64,000 nucleotides of DNA from Mucilaginibacter sabulilitoris (GCF_034262375.1 NZ_CP139558.1:5456001-5520000); one strand, 5' to 3'. Shown: positions 1-8,858, numbered from the stretch's first letter. Numbers and translations: made by a program. Notes: generated from the letters alone by a model not told the origin.

Positions 1-534
1 AGTGCCGTTACCTGACACCACTGCGTTATGCGCATCCTTCAGTTTAATGATGGCTGAATAAGCGCCTTTTTGATCAGCAGTAAAATGCAGTACCATTACC
101 TTATCAGGAAAGCTGCAGAAATACTCACGCTTATAAGTCACACCATTATCGGTATAGTTTATTTGCTGCACAGCTTTGCTGATATCCAGTTGCCTGCGAT
201 AATTTGGTGGAACTTTTTGGGTAGAATCCTTACCCTTAAAGTCAATATACAAATCGCCAAAAGCCTGATAGGCGCCGGTTTCGTTTTCATCGCCTGTCCA
301 TAAGCTAATTTCGTTAAACTGTATGTGCTCCTGACCCAAACCGCCAAATACCATCCCTCCTATACGACCATTACCCATGGGATAAGCTTCGGTCATCCAT
401 GTTTTGGCTGGTTTATCATCCCAAATTGTTAAACTTTTTTGATGTAAGCCTGGGTTTAATTGCTGGGCTGTTACACCTGATGCAAACGCTACTTGCGTAA
501 CGAACAGCGAAAAACAGAGTATTTTTCTTACCAT
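1..534 (-). CDS. GH95 alpha-L-fucosidase, N-terminal part (cut by window edge)
   Basis: The minus strand is open from an ATG at 534 to the window edge without a stop, giving 178 codons. The first ~23 residues form a signal peptide ending near VTAQ, so the enzyme is exported. Residues ~40-70 carry the GH95 N-terminal signature (a MGNGRIGGMVFGG segment followed by QFNEISLWTGD), typical of the beta-sandwich domain of 1,2-alpha-L-fucosidases, which hydrolyse terminal L-fucose from glycans. The catalytic (alpha/alpha)6 barrel lies outside the window, so the catalytic residues cannot be checked. The gene follows a four-gene L-fucose catabolic set on the same strand after a 270-base gap, which supports the fucosidase reading; some GH95 enzymes act on L-galactosides instead. 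Confidence 0.85.
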   Translation of the reverse strand, partial: MVRKILCFSLFVTQVAFASGVTAQQLNPGLHQKSLTIWDDKPAKTWMTEAYPMGNGRIGGMVFGGLGQEHIQFNEISLWTGDENETGAYQAFGDLYIDFKGKDSTQKVPPNYRRQLDISKAVQQINYTDNGVTYKREYFCSFPDKVMVLHFTADQKGAYSAIIKLKDAHNAVVSGNGT

Positions 535-804
535 TTTAAAAAGGGGAATTTCTATTAAAGATGAAAAATTTGTTTAATTGGTTAAACCGCGATTTTGCCG
601 CAATCACTTCTAAATGATATTTCGACCGCAATTTGCGCTAAAATAAATATTAAATGTAATGCTTACAGTTTTAATTTTACCCATATATTAAGCTAATTTG
701 GCATCGGTACAATTACAGTATTCAGGCAATTGCCAATTAGCTTTATAGCAAGAGCCAAAATGAAGAACAACTACTGCTATTTAATCTTATAACCAAACAA
801 TTAT
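535..804. other. Intergenic stretch between mutarotase and GH95 genes
   Basis: This AT-rich 270-base gap separates the end of the mutarotase gene from the start of the GH95 gene. I see no open frame with coding character, no strong hairpin with a T run and no convincing promoter motif. It is long enough to hold a separate promoter for the fucosidase gene, so whether GH95 belongs to the upstream operon is undecided. Confidence 0.4.
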
Positions 805-1260
805 TTAGTAATGAAAAACCTCTTCCATGTTTTGCCATATTTGCTTACGGGCAGCGGCTTCTGGTAATGGGATTTGCGCCGGGTTAGTTTCTTTCCACCA
901 ACGCTGAGTCGTTGTATCGGCAGCCATTTTGGCCATATCCTTGTTAAAATTATGCCCGGTATATTCAAAATAACTGAACAGGTAATACTTTCCTTCAATT
1001 TTTTGAACATAGATAGAATAGTTACGGATATTACACTCCTGAATCTTTCTCAATACTCTGGGCCACACGGCAGCATGCAGCTTTTTATAGTAGGCCATTT
1101 TCTCGGGCTTTAATCCGGTCACCATACCATAGCGTTGTACTTTCGCGATATCGGCTGTAGTAGTTTGGGGTAATGTTTTATTTTGCTGAGCATTATTGCA
1201 GGCTGCAAAATACATACAGCAAATCATGATAAAAACTGAGGTTAACCCTATCTTATTCAT
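805..1260 (-). CDS. L-rhamnose/L-fucose mutarotase family lipoprotein (RhaM-like)
   Basis: This 151-residue protein has the RhaM-type fold markers: a Tyr-x-x-x-His segment followed by AAVWP-like residues (KLHAAVWPRV), NYSIYV, LFSYFEY, and a C-terminal RWW. Family members interconvert alpha and beta anomers of 6-deoxy-L-sugars (L-rhamnose, L-fucose). I use the ATG at 1260; a longer frame would need TTG at 1269. The N-terminus is a clear type II signal (hydrophobic stretch ending FAAC), so this copy should be a lipoprotein in the cell envelope, whereas classic members are cytosolic. It starts 10 bases after the stop of the symporter gene. The context (fuconate dehydratase, GH95) favours L-fucose as substrate. 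Confidence 0.85.
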   Translation of the reverse strand: MNKIGLTSVFIMICCMYFAACNNAQQNKTLPQTTTADIAKVQRYGMVTGLKPEKMAYYKKLHAAVWPRVLRKIQECNIRNYSIYVQKIEGKYYLFSYFEYTGHNFNKDMAKMAADTTTQRWWKETNPAQIPLPEAAARKQIWQNMEEVFHY

Positions 1261-1270
1261 AAAAATCAAA

Positions 1271-2926
1271 TTATCTGAATATGTAAAAGAGCATTGCCAT
1301 AATAAATACCAGTAACAATGACAGCACTTTATAATTCCCTAAACCATGCCATGCCGCGCCTTGCAATGGTTCCCATGGCGACCGCCAATAAAGCGTTGAG
1401 CTCTCTTTAGTATGTTTTACCGGATACGCGTAGGATAATGTTACTTGTATAACCACACATATCACAAACAAATAAAAAGCCATCATCATGAATGGTATTT
1501 GTCCGATAGCCGTATCGGGATATAATTTATTCAAGGTAAACACCAGCACACCAATAGCAGAGCCTATCCATAAAGTGTATTTGGCTGATACTGCCGATGC
1601 CTTTTCCCAAAAAACACCCAATAAAAATACACAGGTAATGGGTGGAGCAATATGGGCGATAATATCGTTCAGTCCATCAAAAATGCTTCCATACTTATTT
1701 AATAACGGCAGCAACGCCAGCGACAATATCAACGATACCCCCGCAGCAATTTTACCAATTTTAACCAAGCTGGCATCTTTAGCTTCGGGGTTGTACCGCT
1801 TGTATATATCATAGCTTACTATGGTTGAAATGGAGTTTAACGCGCCGGAGATCTGGCTCATTAAGCCTGATAATAATGCGGCCACCAACACCCCTATTAA
1901 ACCCTGCGGGATAAGCTGGGTAATCATTAAGGTATAAATACCTTTACTGTCAAAAACCTCCTTACCCCCTACAATACTTTTTAAGGCTGAAATATCCAGG
2001 TGACCGCTTTGTGCCAGCGTGTAGGCGAACAAGCCCGGCATTACGAAGATAAAAACAGGTAATATTTTAATAAACCCGCAAAACAGCGGGCCAACCCGGG
2101 CATGGTTTTCATCTTTTGCACCCAACACCCGCTGCACAATGGTTTGGTCGGCACACCAGTACCAGATACCTAACACCGGATACCCTAAAAATACTGCATA
2201 CCAGGGCATGCCACTTGGGTCGCCGTGCGGACGAAGCATCGAGAGCTTATTCATTTCGCCAGTGTGCTTCAAAACGTCAACCATTGGCTCCCAGCCACCC
2301 ATTTTAGTATAGGCGGCAATGCTCATTATAATAGCGCCACCTAACAGCACTACCGTTTGGATAGATTCGGTCACCACTACCGCCGTTAAGCCGCCAACAA
2401 CGGTATAAATGGTGGTAATAATGGATATGACAATAACACTTGTGTACATATCAACCCCAAACAAAGTATGCAGCACTACCCCACCTGCCAGCAAAGAGAA
2501 AGCGATATGGATAAGTACTGCGGATACTACCGATATAATAGCAAGCCAGTCGCGGCTGGCCCGGTCGTACCTTTTCTCTAAAAAGTCGGGCAGGGTAGCT
2601 ACGCCTGATTTAATGTAAAACGGCGCGAAGAACAAAGCCAGCAATATTAAGGTAAACGCCGCCATCCATTCAAAATCGCCGTTAAGCAAGCCTTTGTCAA
2701 AACCGCTTTGCGCGAGACTAACCAGGTGAACACAGGAAATGTTGGTTGCAAATAATGCCAACCCAATCATAGGCCAGCGCAGCTTTTTACCTGCTAAAAA
2801 ATACTCGCCGGCCTCGTTATTATTGTTTTTGGTTTTACGCTGATGGCGTATACCCGACCACAACCCAATTACAAAAATAAAGGCGATGTACAAGGCGCTG
2901 ATAATTAAATCGGGAGTATGTATCAT
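1271..2926 (-). CDS. Sodium:solute symporter family (SSS/SGLT-like) sugar transporter
   Basis: The 551-residue protein has about 13-14 hydrophobic segments and the SSS-family layout, including the N-terminal region with FLAGKKLRWPMIGLALFATNIS and the central GGLTAVVVTESIQ segment that are typical of bacterial SGLT-like carriers. These couple Na+ entry to uptake of sugars or other small organic solutes across the inner membrane. It sits between the fuconate dehydratase gene and the mutarotase gene, so L-fucose is the probable substrate; the sequence alone does not prove it. The start ATG at 2926 lies directly behind a tandem heptamer array in the leader. Confidence 0.85.
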   Translation of the reverse strand: MIHTPDLIISALYIAFIFVIGLWSGIRHQRKTKNNNNEAGEYFLAGKKLRWPMIGLALFATNISCVHLVSLAQSGFDKGLLNGDFEWMAAFTLILLALFFAPFYIKSGVATLPDFLEKRYDRASRDWLAIISVVSAVLIHIAFSLLAGGVVLHTLFGVDMYTSVIVISIITTIYTVVGGLTAVVVTESIQTVVLLGGAIIMSIAAYTKMGGWEPMVDVLKHTGEMNKLSMLRPHGDPSGMPWYAVFLGYPVLGIWYWCADQTIVQRVLGAKDENHARVGPLFCGFIKILPVFIFVMPGLFAYTLAQSGHLDISALKSIVGGKEVFDSKGIYTLMITQLIPQGLIGVLVAALLSGLMSQISGALNSISTIVSYDIYKRYNPEAKDASLVKIGKIAAGVSLILSLALLPLLNKYGSIFDGLNDIIAHIAPPITCVFLLGVFWEKASAVSAKYTLWIGSAIGVLVFTLNKLYPDTAIGQIPFMMMAFYLFVICVVIQVTLSYAYPVKHTKESSTLYWRSPWEPLQGAAWHGLGNYKVLSLLLVFIMAMLFYIFR

Positions 2927-2929
2927 AAA

Positions 2930-2964
2930 TAAATTCTAAATCCTAAACTCTAAATCCTAAATTG
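2930..2964. repeat. Five tandem TAAAYYC-type heptamers in the symporter leader
   Basis: Five consecutive 7-base units (TAAATTC, TAAATCC, TAAACTC, TAAATCC, TAAATTG) run in perfect register immediately upstream of the symporter start codon at 2926. On the coding strand the unit reads like GGATTTA. The array occupies the place where a ribosome-binding region would be, between the dehydratase stop (2980) and the symporter start. Confidence 0.85.
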
Positions 2965-2979
2965 GCCCATTTTCACTCA

Positions 2980-4212
2980 CTACTCACTTAAAGCTATCAA
3001 ATCACAACTGCTTCCCGTTTCCTGAGGTGTGTGATAAACACCATTGCTGATATTAACCGGATGTTTAAAATGCTGTTGCAAATGTGGTATATGTTCCAAA
3101 AACAAAGCCTCATGCCCTACCGAAATATGATTGAACAAGACCAGGTGCTGGTGCAGTTGCCCCATATCGCCGACGTGCGGCACAACGGGCACACCAAATT
3201 TTTTACACAACAGACTTATGGTAATAAATTCGCTCACCCCGCCAACCCGCACTGCGTCAACCTGAACAAAGGATGCGCAACCGGTTTGCAGATAGTTTTT
3301 AAAGATGATTTTATTGGGTACATGTTCGCCCAGCGCCAGTTTTACCGGAGCAATGGCATCGGCCAGGGTTCTGTGAGCAAGCACATCATCAGGGTGCGTT
3401 GGCTCTTCTACCCAGTATGGGTTCATGCTCTTAAATTTATTGCAGATCGATATAGCTTGCGGCAGGTTCCATTGCTGGTTAGCATCAAGCATTACCTTTA
3501 CTTTATCGCCTGCAACCTCCCTTACAATATGGGCGCGGCGTATATCTCTTTCCGGATCAACTGAGCCTACCTTAAGCTTCATTGCTGTAAATCCTTCTGC
3601 TAATGCTTTTTTACAGTTTTCGCGAACCTTTTCGTCCGAGTAATTAAACCAACCGATAGAAGTATCATAACCAGGATATCCCGTTTGTAAAACGCCTAAC
3701 CGCTCACTGCTTGTCAATTGTCCATCGCGCAGCATTTGAATAGCCTGTTCATGGGTAAGCTCATCTTCGAGGTACGATAGGTCTAACGTAGCAACTATTT
3801 GCTCGGGCGAAAGATCGTTCAGTAATCTCCACAGTGGCACACCTCTTTTTTTGGCCCAAAGGTCATAACAGGCGTTGGTAACCGAAGCCAGCGCCAGGTG
3901 CACCACACCTTTATGCGGCCCCAACCACCTGAATTGCTGATCGTTTGATAGCTGATTGAACAGTTTACCAAAACCGGCCATCATTTCTTCAATATCGTTA
4001 CCAACCAATTTACTTGCGTAGTAATGCGCGGCCTTGCAAACCAAGTCATTACCTTCGCCAAGGGTGAAGGCAAAACCAGTACCTGTTAACCCGCTGTCGT
4101 CAAACAAACGGGTTACCGCGTATGAGTAAATAGGGTCTTTATGTATAGCATCACTGCCAGCACTGCCATCAAGTGCATAGCGCACATCATCAACTTTAAT
4201 ATTTTTTATCAT
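2980..4212 (-). CDS. Enolase-superfamily L-fuconate dehydratase
   Basis: This 410-residue protein belongs to the mandelate racemase/muconate lactonizing enolase superfamily. The KxK base motif (FTAMKLKVG, residues ~210-218), the first metal ligand (VMLDANQQW), the second and third ligands (WVEEPT, LGEH) and the His/Asp region (VVPHVGDMGQ) are all visible. The combination of KLKVG, DANQ, EEPTHPDD and ALGEH is what I know from L-fuconate dehydratases, which remove water from L-fuconate to give 2-keto-3-deoxy-L-fuconate. Related L-rhamnonate or L-galactonate dehydratases remain possible. It lies 17 bases after the SDR gene and 53 bases before the symporter, in one operon. Confidence 0.85.
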   Translation of the reverse strand: MIKNIKVDDVRYALDGSAGSDAIHKDPIYSYAVTRLFDDSGLTGTGFAFTLGEGNDLVCKAAHYYASKLVGNDIEEMMAGFGKLFNQLSNDQQFRWLGPHKGVVHLALASVTNACYDLWAKKRGVPLWRLLNDLSPEQIVATLDLSYLEDELTHEQAIQMLRDGQLTSSERLGVLQTGYPGYDTSIGWFNYSDEKVRENCKKALAEGFTAMKLKVGSVDPERDIRRAHIVREVAGDKVKVMLDANQQWNLPQAISICNKFKSMNPYWVEEPTHPDDVLAHRTLADAIAPVKLALGEHVPNKIIFKNYLQTGCASFVQVDAVRVGGVSEFITISLLCKKFGVPVVPHVGDMGQLHQHLVLFNHISVGHEALFLEHIPHLQQHFKHPVNISNGVYHTPQETGSSCDLIALSE

Positions 4213-4229
4213 TCTTAAGGCTGCTTTAT

Positions 4230-5009
4230 TTAAATAGATTGGTTTATAACTCTTCTGTAACCCAGCTCGGCCCCGCCGCTTACTGGCAAAATGCAGCCGG
4301 TAATAAACCGTGCCTGCTCAGATACCAGGAACAAACAGGCATCGGCCACCACATCGCCTTCGGGGCAATAACCAAGGGCATGTATTTCATTGAGATAATT
4401 AGCAATGATTAATGAATCGGGCTGCTGCCGGCTCCAGGCACGCAGCATGGGTGTCCATACCCCCGCCGGTGCGACAGCATTAACCCTGATGCCATAAGGC
4501 GCATAATCAAGCGCCATTGATTTGGTTAACGCATTAACAGCGCCTTTGGTAGCGCTGTAAGCCGCATGTATCTGTTGCCCTATTTCGCCTACCAAGCTGC
4601 TTGTGTTCAGGATATTTCCACGTGTTTTTTTTAATTCTTCAATACCAAACCTGGTAGTATTATAAATACCTTTCACATTTATATTAAACAGATTATCCCA
4701 TTCCTCGCCGGTAGTTTCATGCACTGCCTTTGATGGGTTTGATATACCTGCGTTATTATGTATCACATCAATTCTTCCAAAATTGGTGGCTGTTTTTGCA
4801 ACTGCGCGTTCCATATCAGCGGCAACGGATACGTCGGCCATAATAAAAAGTGTTTCTCCGGACAATTTTTCAGCAGCTTGTTTAATGCTCTCTTCCGAAT
4901 TGGAGATAATACTGAGTTGGGCTCCTGCTGTCTGGTATACTTTAGCGCACTCAAAACCAATACCTTCTGTACCCCCGGTTAAAAAAATCACTTTATTTTT
5001 TAGTAGCAT
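4230..5009 (-). CDS. SDR oxidoreductase, probable L-fucose dehydrogenase
   Basis: A 259-residue classical short-chain dehydrogenase. The cofactor motif TGGTEGIG (residues ~11-18), NNAG (~88-91), the catalytic Ser in NTSSLVG and the YSATK catalytic pair are all present. Residues after the active site (YGIRVNAVAPAGVWTPM) and the C-terminal VSGGAELGY strongly recall mammalian HSD17B14 (DHRS10), which has been reported to oxidise L-fucose with NAD. I therefore favour L-fucose dehydrogenase (product L-fucono-lactone) over 2-keto-3-deoxy-L-fuconate dehydrogenase. It is the first gene of the fucose operon, facing a divergent AraC regulator. No lactonase gene is visible in the window. Confidence 0.8.
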   Translation of the reverse strand: MLLKNKVIFLTGGTEGIGFECAKVYQTAGAQLSIISNSEESIKQAAEKLSGETLFIMADVSVAADMERAVAKTATNFGRIDVIHNNAGISNPSKAVHETTGEEWDNLFNINVKGIYNTTRFGIEELKKTRGNILNTSSLVGEIGQQIHAAYSATKGAVNALTKSMALDYAPYGIRVNAVAPAGVWTPMLRAWSRQQPDSLIIANYLNEIHALGYCPEGDVVADACLFLVSEQARFITGCILPVSGGAELGYRRVINQSI

Positions 5010-5353
5010 GTTGTTGATAGTTAAAATTTAATACACCGCATCGCGTTAATTGATATTGTGAAAGCACAAGCGGGTACTATGATTTTCTTGACCTGGTTAA
5101 AATTGGTTATTACTGAATAATCAAAAGTAATAGCACCTATTGTACATTATAATAGGCAAAACATTTTTTTTAATGGATTATACAATTAAAATCAGCCATC
5201 AAAATAGTTTCAGGTAACAAAATAGTGTGATAGGTGTGCAATACGCTTTGATCGATTGTTTTTGCGAATTGTTTTGTCTATAATAGCATAACATATTATT
5301 GGTAAAACCTTTTAACAATGTAATATTCAATTGCAAATTCAAATATTACCTGC
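5010..5353. promoter_or_regulatory. Divergent control region of the fucose operon and its AraC gene
   Basis: This 344-base AT-rich gap separates divergent genes and must hold both promoters. On the minus strand CAAAAGTA (5122-5129, read TACTTTTG) fits the Bacteroidota -7 consensus TAnnTTTG, but no good -33 element follows. Just upstream of it sits a perfect inverted repeat, CCTATT-N9-AATAGG (5136-5156). Further on are two direct copies of CAAAATAGT, at 5200-5208 and 5218-5226, 18 bases apart; AraC-type activators commonly bind paired direct repeats. These are candidates only. Confidence 0.4.
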
Positions 5354-6256
5354 ATGAGCAACACCTTTAAAAGACGAGATGGCTTTATAGGAGAAAAACT
5401 TTTTGGCATCCCTCAAAAAATATTAAAGGAGGCTAAGGAGCGCGACCCTGAACTTTTTCCTGTTTACATTACCAACATTGGTTATTTTCCGAAAGCTACA
5501 TTCCACTACCGCGAACGCAGAAAAGGCTGTGAGGACAATATACTTATTTACTGCCTGCAGGGAAAGGGATATTATATATTGGATAGCAAACGTTACGAGG
5601 TACACTCTAACCAGTTTATTATTATACCGGCTACAGACAAATACATTCGTTACTGGGCCGATAAGGATGACCCGTGGACTATTTATTGGGTGCATTACAC
5701 CGGCGATAATATTCAGGCCTTTAATAAATCGCTTAATTTAAGCCTCATCAAAGGCCCGGTACAAATACCATTTAATGATAAAGCCATTGAAATATGGCAA
5801 AATATTTATCAAACCCTTGAAATGGGTTACAGCATTGAGAACCTCTGCAGCGCCAATTTTTGCCTGTACCATTTGATAGCCATATTTCTGTTTCCGCAAA
5901 GACATATTCAATATGATAAGGAAGATGATGGCGACATTATTACTAAAACCATCAATAATATGCGCGATAACCTGAGTAAAAAGCTCACGGTTGACGACAT
6001 GGCAAATAAACACAATTTGTCAGTTTCCCACTTTTCCAACATTTTCAGAAAAGCTACCGGAATGCCACCTATTGATTACTTTATTCACCTGAAAATGCAA
6101 AAGGCATGCCAGCTCTTATACACCAATGCCGATAAGATTAAGGAGGTTGCTACAAAACTTGGGTATGACGACCCGTATTATTTTTCGAGGATATTTAAAA
6201 AGTATATTGGCACCTCGCCGGAGCAGTACAGGGTTACAGCGAAAAATACAGGATAA
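5354..6256 (+). CDS. AraC-family transcriptional regulator (fucose locus)
   Basis: A 300-residue regulator with an N-terminal cupin-like sensing domain (residues ~30-165; the segment CLQGKGYYIL..HSNQFIIIPA is typical) and a C-terminal pair of helix-turn-helix motifs (~200-296), ending with the family signature GYDDPYYFSRIFKKYIGTSPEQYR. Proteins of this build bind a small ligand, usually a sugar, and activate transcription. It is transcribed away from the L-fucose operon, so it most likely senses L-fucose or a derivative and controls that operon. The ligand is inferred from context only. Confidence 0.9.
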   Translation: MSNTFKRRDGFIGEKLFGIPQKILKEAKERDPELFPVYITNIGYFPKATFHYRERRKGCEDNILIYCLQGKGYYILDSKRYEVHSNQFIIIPATDKYIRYWADKDDPWTIYWVHYTGDNIQAFNKSLNLSLIKGPVQIPFNDKAIEIWQNIYQTLEMGYSIENLCSANFCLYHLIAIFLFPQRHIQYDKEDDGDIITKTINNMRDNLSKKLTVDDMANKHNLSVSHFSNIFRKATGMPPIDYFIHLKMQKACQLLYTNADKIKEVATKLGYDDPYYFSRIFKKYIGTSPEQYRVTAKNTG

Positions 6257-6372
6257 TATACTTATCAAACGGTCTGCTAACCTGAGCTTATGGAAGGGTT
6301 GAGCGTAGAGCCTTTGCCCAAGAGTCTTCGACAGGTTGACAGGCCCTTTCCCGGAAATATTGAAGAAAAGAT

Positions 6373-6407
6373 CAGACTTACGAAGTTTTAAAAGCTTCAT
6401 AAGTCTG
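6373..6407. terminator. Bidirectional hairpin between AraC and GH92 genes
   Basis: A 13-base inverted repeat (CAGACTTACGAAG at 6373-6385 against CTTCATAAGTCTG at 6395-6407, one mismatch) with a 9-base loop lies between two convergent genes. There is only a weak T run on either side, so termination may be partly structural. The preceding bases 6280-6345 contain degenerate pieces of the intergenic repeat seen elsewhere in the window. Confidence 0.55.
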
Positions 6408-6430
6408 CTTTAAAGAGGTAAAATATCAAA

Positions 6431-8755
6431 CTACTTCCCCCAGGCCTTATTGGGTTTTGGCCCCATAACTAACTCTAATGTTGCTCCTGATGAAATGGCA
6501 GTATAATCCAGATAACACCTGTGGTATGGCCTGCCATTAAGCGTAGCGCTTTGTATATAAACATTGGCAGGCGAATTATTTTTTGCTACAATAGTAAACG
6601 CTTTGCCTTTGGCATACTTGGGATCAAGATTGATCTTCGTTCTGTTAAACACCGGACTGGTAATTTCGAAACGCATATCGCCCGGGCAAACCTGTGCAAT
6701 ACCACTCGCGGCGAGCACATACCAGGCCGACATCTGCCCTACATCCTCGTTACCTACCAAACCCTCTACTTTATTATGATATGCTCTCTGACAAATAATC
6801 CTTGTCCATTTTTGGGTGAGCCATGGGGCACCTAAGCGGTTAAATAAAAACGGAACGTGATGCACAGGCTCATTGGCATGGTTGTAATAGTTGTTCCATA
6901 GCAAATTGGATGGTGCTTTTTCAAAGAAGTCGGTTAAGTCGGCAATAGCTTTTTGGTTACCACCTAACAGTTTGGCCAACCCGGGCACATCCTGCGGTAC
7001 AAACCATCCCTGCTGATAAGGGTTACTCTCTACTGTGCCATAACCTTGCTGTAACCTTCCCTCCGCTGGCCATTTCTCCCATTGGCCATTATCCATTTTA
7101 GGGCGAAACCAGCCCTTATCCTTATCGAACACATTTTGATAAGCCAATGCCCTTGCCGAATATTTTGCAGCGTCGTCTGTTTTACCGGTGGCTTTGGCCA
7201 ATTGGGCAATACACCAGTCAAAATAAGCATATTCAAGGGTGCCAGATATACTGCTGCCACCTGTGCTAAAACCGCGATCTCCGTTGCCATATTTAGCAGC
7301 GGTATTTAAGCTGTATTGATAAGCCTTATCAATATCATATCCCTTAATACCTTTTTTATAAGCATCTGCAATAACTGATATAGACGGGTTGCCGATCATG
7401 CACCCGCTGTAAGCGTTTAATAGCTCCCAGCGGTCAAAATATTGACTGCCGTTTTCGGTAGCTAAAGTAATTTGTGAATTGATAAGATCATTCACCAAAC
7501 CAGGATTGATGAGGGTTTGCAGCGGCATCTGGCTTCGGAAAACATCCCAGCCGCTAAATATGGTTCTTTTGGTAAAATGATCTGCCGTGTGTGCTTTCAG
7601 ATCGCCACCGGGATATTTTCCGTCTACATCCTGAAATGTGCGCGGATCGATCATGGTATGATACAGGGCGGTGTAAAAATTATACTTTTCTTCGGTTGAG
7701 CCGCCTGTTACCTGTATTTTGGAGAGCGCCTTGTTCCACAGGCTCCGGGCTTGTTGATGAACCTTGTCAAAATCAAAATCCTTTATTTCAGTTTCCAGGT
7801 TATTCCTGGCCCCTTCAATACTGTTGTAGGAGATGCCGGCCTTTAATATTACCTGTTCATTAGCCTTGGTAGCAAAATCGGTATAAAAACCCAAATGCTT
7901 GCCTAACTTTTCATTTGTTCCCGGCAATATAGCCGCATGTGCTATGATATTCTGATATTTTGCGCTTTCAATATCCTGCAATTTACGACCCTGCCCTTCT
8001 GGTATGTTCGCGCTCCACACGCCATAGTCTTTTAAAGGTTTGTTAAACCGGGCATAAAAGTAAACGGTATAAAAAGATTTTCCATCGCCGTTGCCCCAGC
8101 CCCCGCCTTCGGGTGTACATTTTATCCAGCCTTGAATGGTGTGTTCGTCAACTATCTTAACATATTGAGCAACCGATGTGCCGCCAACGCGACGGGCCAG
8201 ATCTATCTGAATTCTTGAACCGCTGTTTTCCGGAAAGGTAAACCTCATGATACCGCAGTGAGGCGCGGCTGTAAGCTCCGCTTTAATTTTGTTATCAGTA
8301 AGATTAACAGAATAATAGCCAGCGGAAGCTTTCTCGCTTTGCTTGTCATAATAAGAACGATAGCCGTCATGATCTCCTTCTTTGCCCGCGCTGGTTTGCA
8401 ATGTACCGGCAGTTGGCATCACTAAAAAATTACCCAGATCTCCATACCAGCCCACACCACTCATTTGGTTTAATGCAAAGCCCTCAATGGTTTTGTGCTC
8501 ATAGCTATAACCAGACCCATTATCACCTCCGGTTATCGTATTGGGGCTCACCTGCACCATTCCAAAGGGCACCGCAGCACCCGGAAAAGTTTTACCAAGA
8601 CCAGCCGGATTACCCGCCAAATGCATATTGGTACTGGCGCCAATAAACGGGTTCACATAATCAGCTAATTGCTTTTGTTGTGCAAATACGTTTGCACCGG
8701 CAAATAAGCTTATACTGATGAAGGTGATTTTAAGAATAGTACTATTTCTGAGCAT
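6431..8755 (-). CDS. GH92 alpha-mannosidase, secreted
   Basis: The 774-residue protein carries the hallmark GH92 motifs: VNPFIG near the N-terminus, TFPGAAVPFGMVQVSPNT, the central FSGWDVFRSQMPL, YNHANEPVHHVPFLFN and GNEDVGQMSAWY (668-679), which holds part of the catalytic and calcium site. GH92 enzymes are calcium-dependent exo-acting alpha-mannosidases (mostly alpha-1,2). I place the start at the ATG at 8755, which gives a normal signal peptide ending at ANVFAQ; the longer frame to 8857 adds 34 unlikely residues and overlaps a candidate -7 promoter element. It stands alone between two control regions, with no SusCD pair beside it. Confidence 0.92.
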   Translation of the reverse strand: MLRNSTILKITFISISLFAGANVFAQQKQLADYVNPFIGASTNMHLAGNPAGLGKTFPGAAVPFGMVQVSPNTITGGDNGSGYSYEHKTIEGFALNQMSGVGWYGDLGNFLVMPTAGTLQTSAGKEGDHDGYRSYYDKQSEKASAGYYSVNLTDNKIKAELTAAPHCGIMRFTFPENSGSRIQIDLARRVGGTSVAQYVKIVDEHTIQGWIKCTPEGGGWGNGDGKSFYTVYFYARFNKPLKDYGVWSANIPEGQGRKLQDIESAKYQNIIAHAAILPGTNEKLGKHLGFYTDFATKANEQVILKAGISYNSIEGARNNLETEIKDFDFDKVHQQARSLWNKALSKIQVTGGSTEEKYNFYTALYHTMIDPRTFQDVDGKYPGGDLKAHTADHFTKRTIFSGWDVFRSQMPLQTLINPGLVNDLINSQITLATENGSQYFDRWELLNAYSGCMIGNPSISVIADAYKKGIKGYDIDKAYQYSLNTAAKYGNGDRGFSTGGSSISGTLEYAYFDWCIAQLAKATGKTDDAAKYSARALAYQNVFDKDKGWFRPKMDNGQWEKWPAEGRLQQGYGTVESNPYQQGWFVPQDVPGLAKLLGGNQKAIADLTDFFEKAPSNLLWNNYYNHANEPVHHVPFLFNRLGAPWLTQKWTRIICQRAYHNKVEGLVGNEDVGQMSAWYVLAASGIAQVCPGDMRFEITSPVFNRTKINLDPKYAKGKAFTIVAKNNSPANVYIQSATLNGRPYHRCYLDYTAISSGATLELVMGPKPNKAWGK

Positions 8756-8850
8756 TGTTGATCTTCTAAAATTACTAAATCGATTTACTGGATAAATATA
8801 TAAATGTTTAGGGTATTCGCCAACAGATAAATATCCCTTAACCACACCAA

Positions 8851-8858
8851 CAAACATA
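8851..8858 (-). promoter_or_regulatory. Candidate -7 element of the GH92 gene
   Basis: Read on the minus strand the bases are TATGTTTG, an exact match to the Bacteroidota -7 consensus TAnnTTTG, about 95 bases upstream of the chosen GH92 start. The -33 position has TTC instead of TTG, so the promoter is plausible rather than strong. Confidence 0.35.

Noticed and set aside
3031..3564. 177-codon open frame, plus strand
   Set aside because: It is antisense to the fuconate dehydratase gene, which has the complete enolase motifs.
8756..8857. 34-codon N-terminal extension of the GH92 gene
   Set aside because: It lacks secretion features and would place translation start on a candidate -7 element; the ATG at 8755 gives a normal signal peptide.
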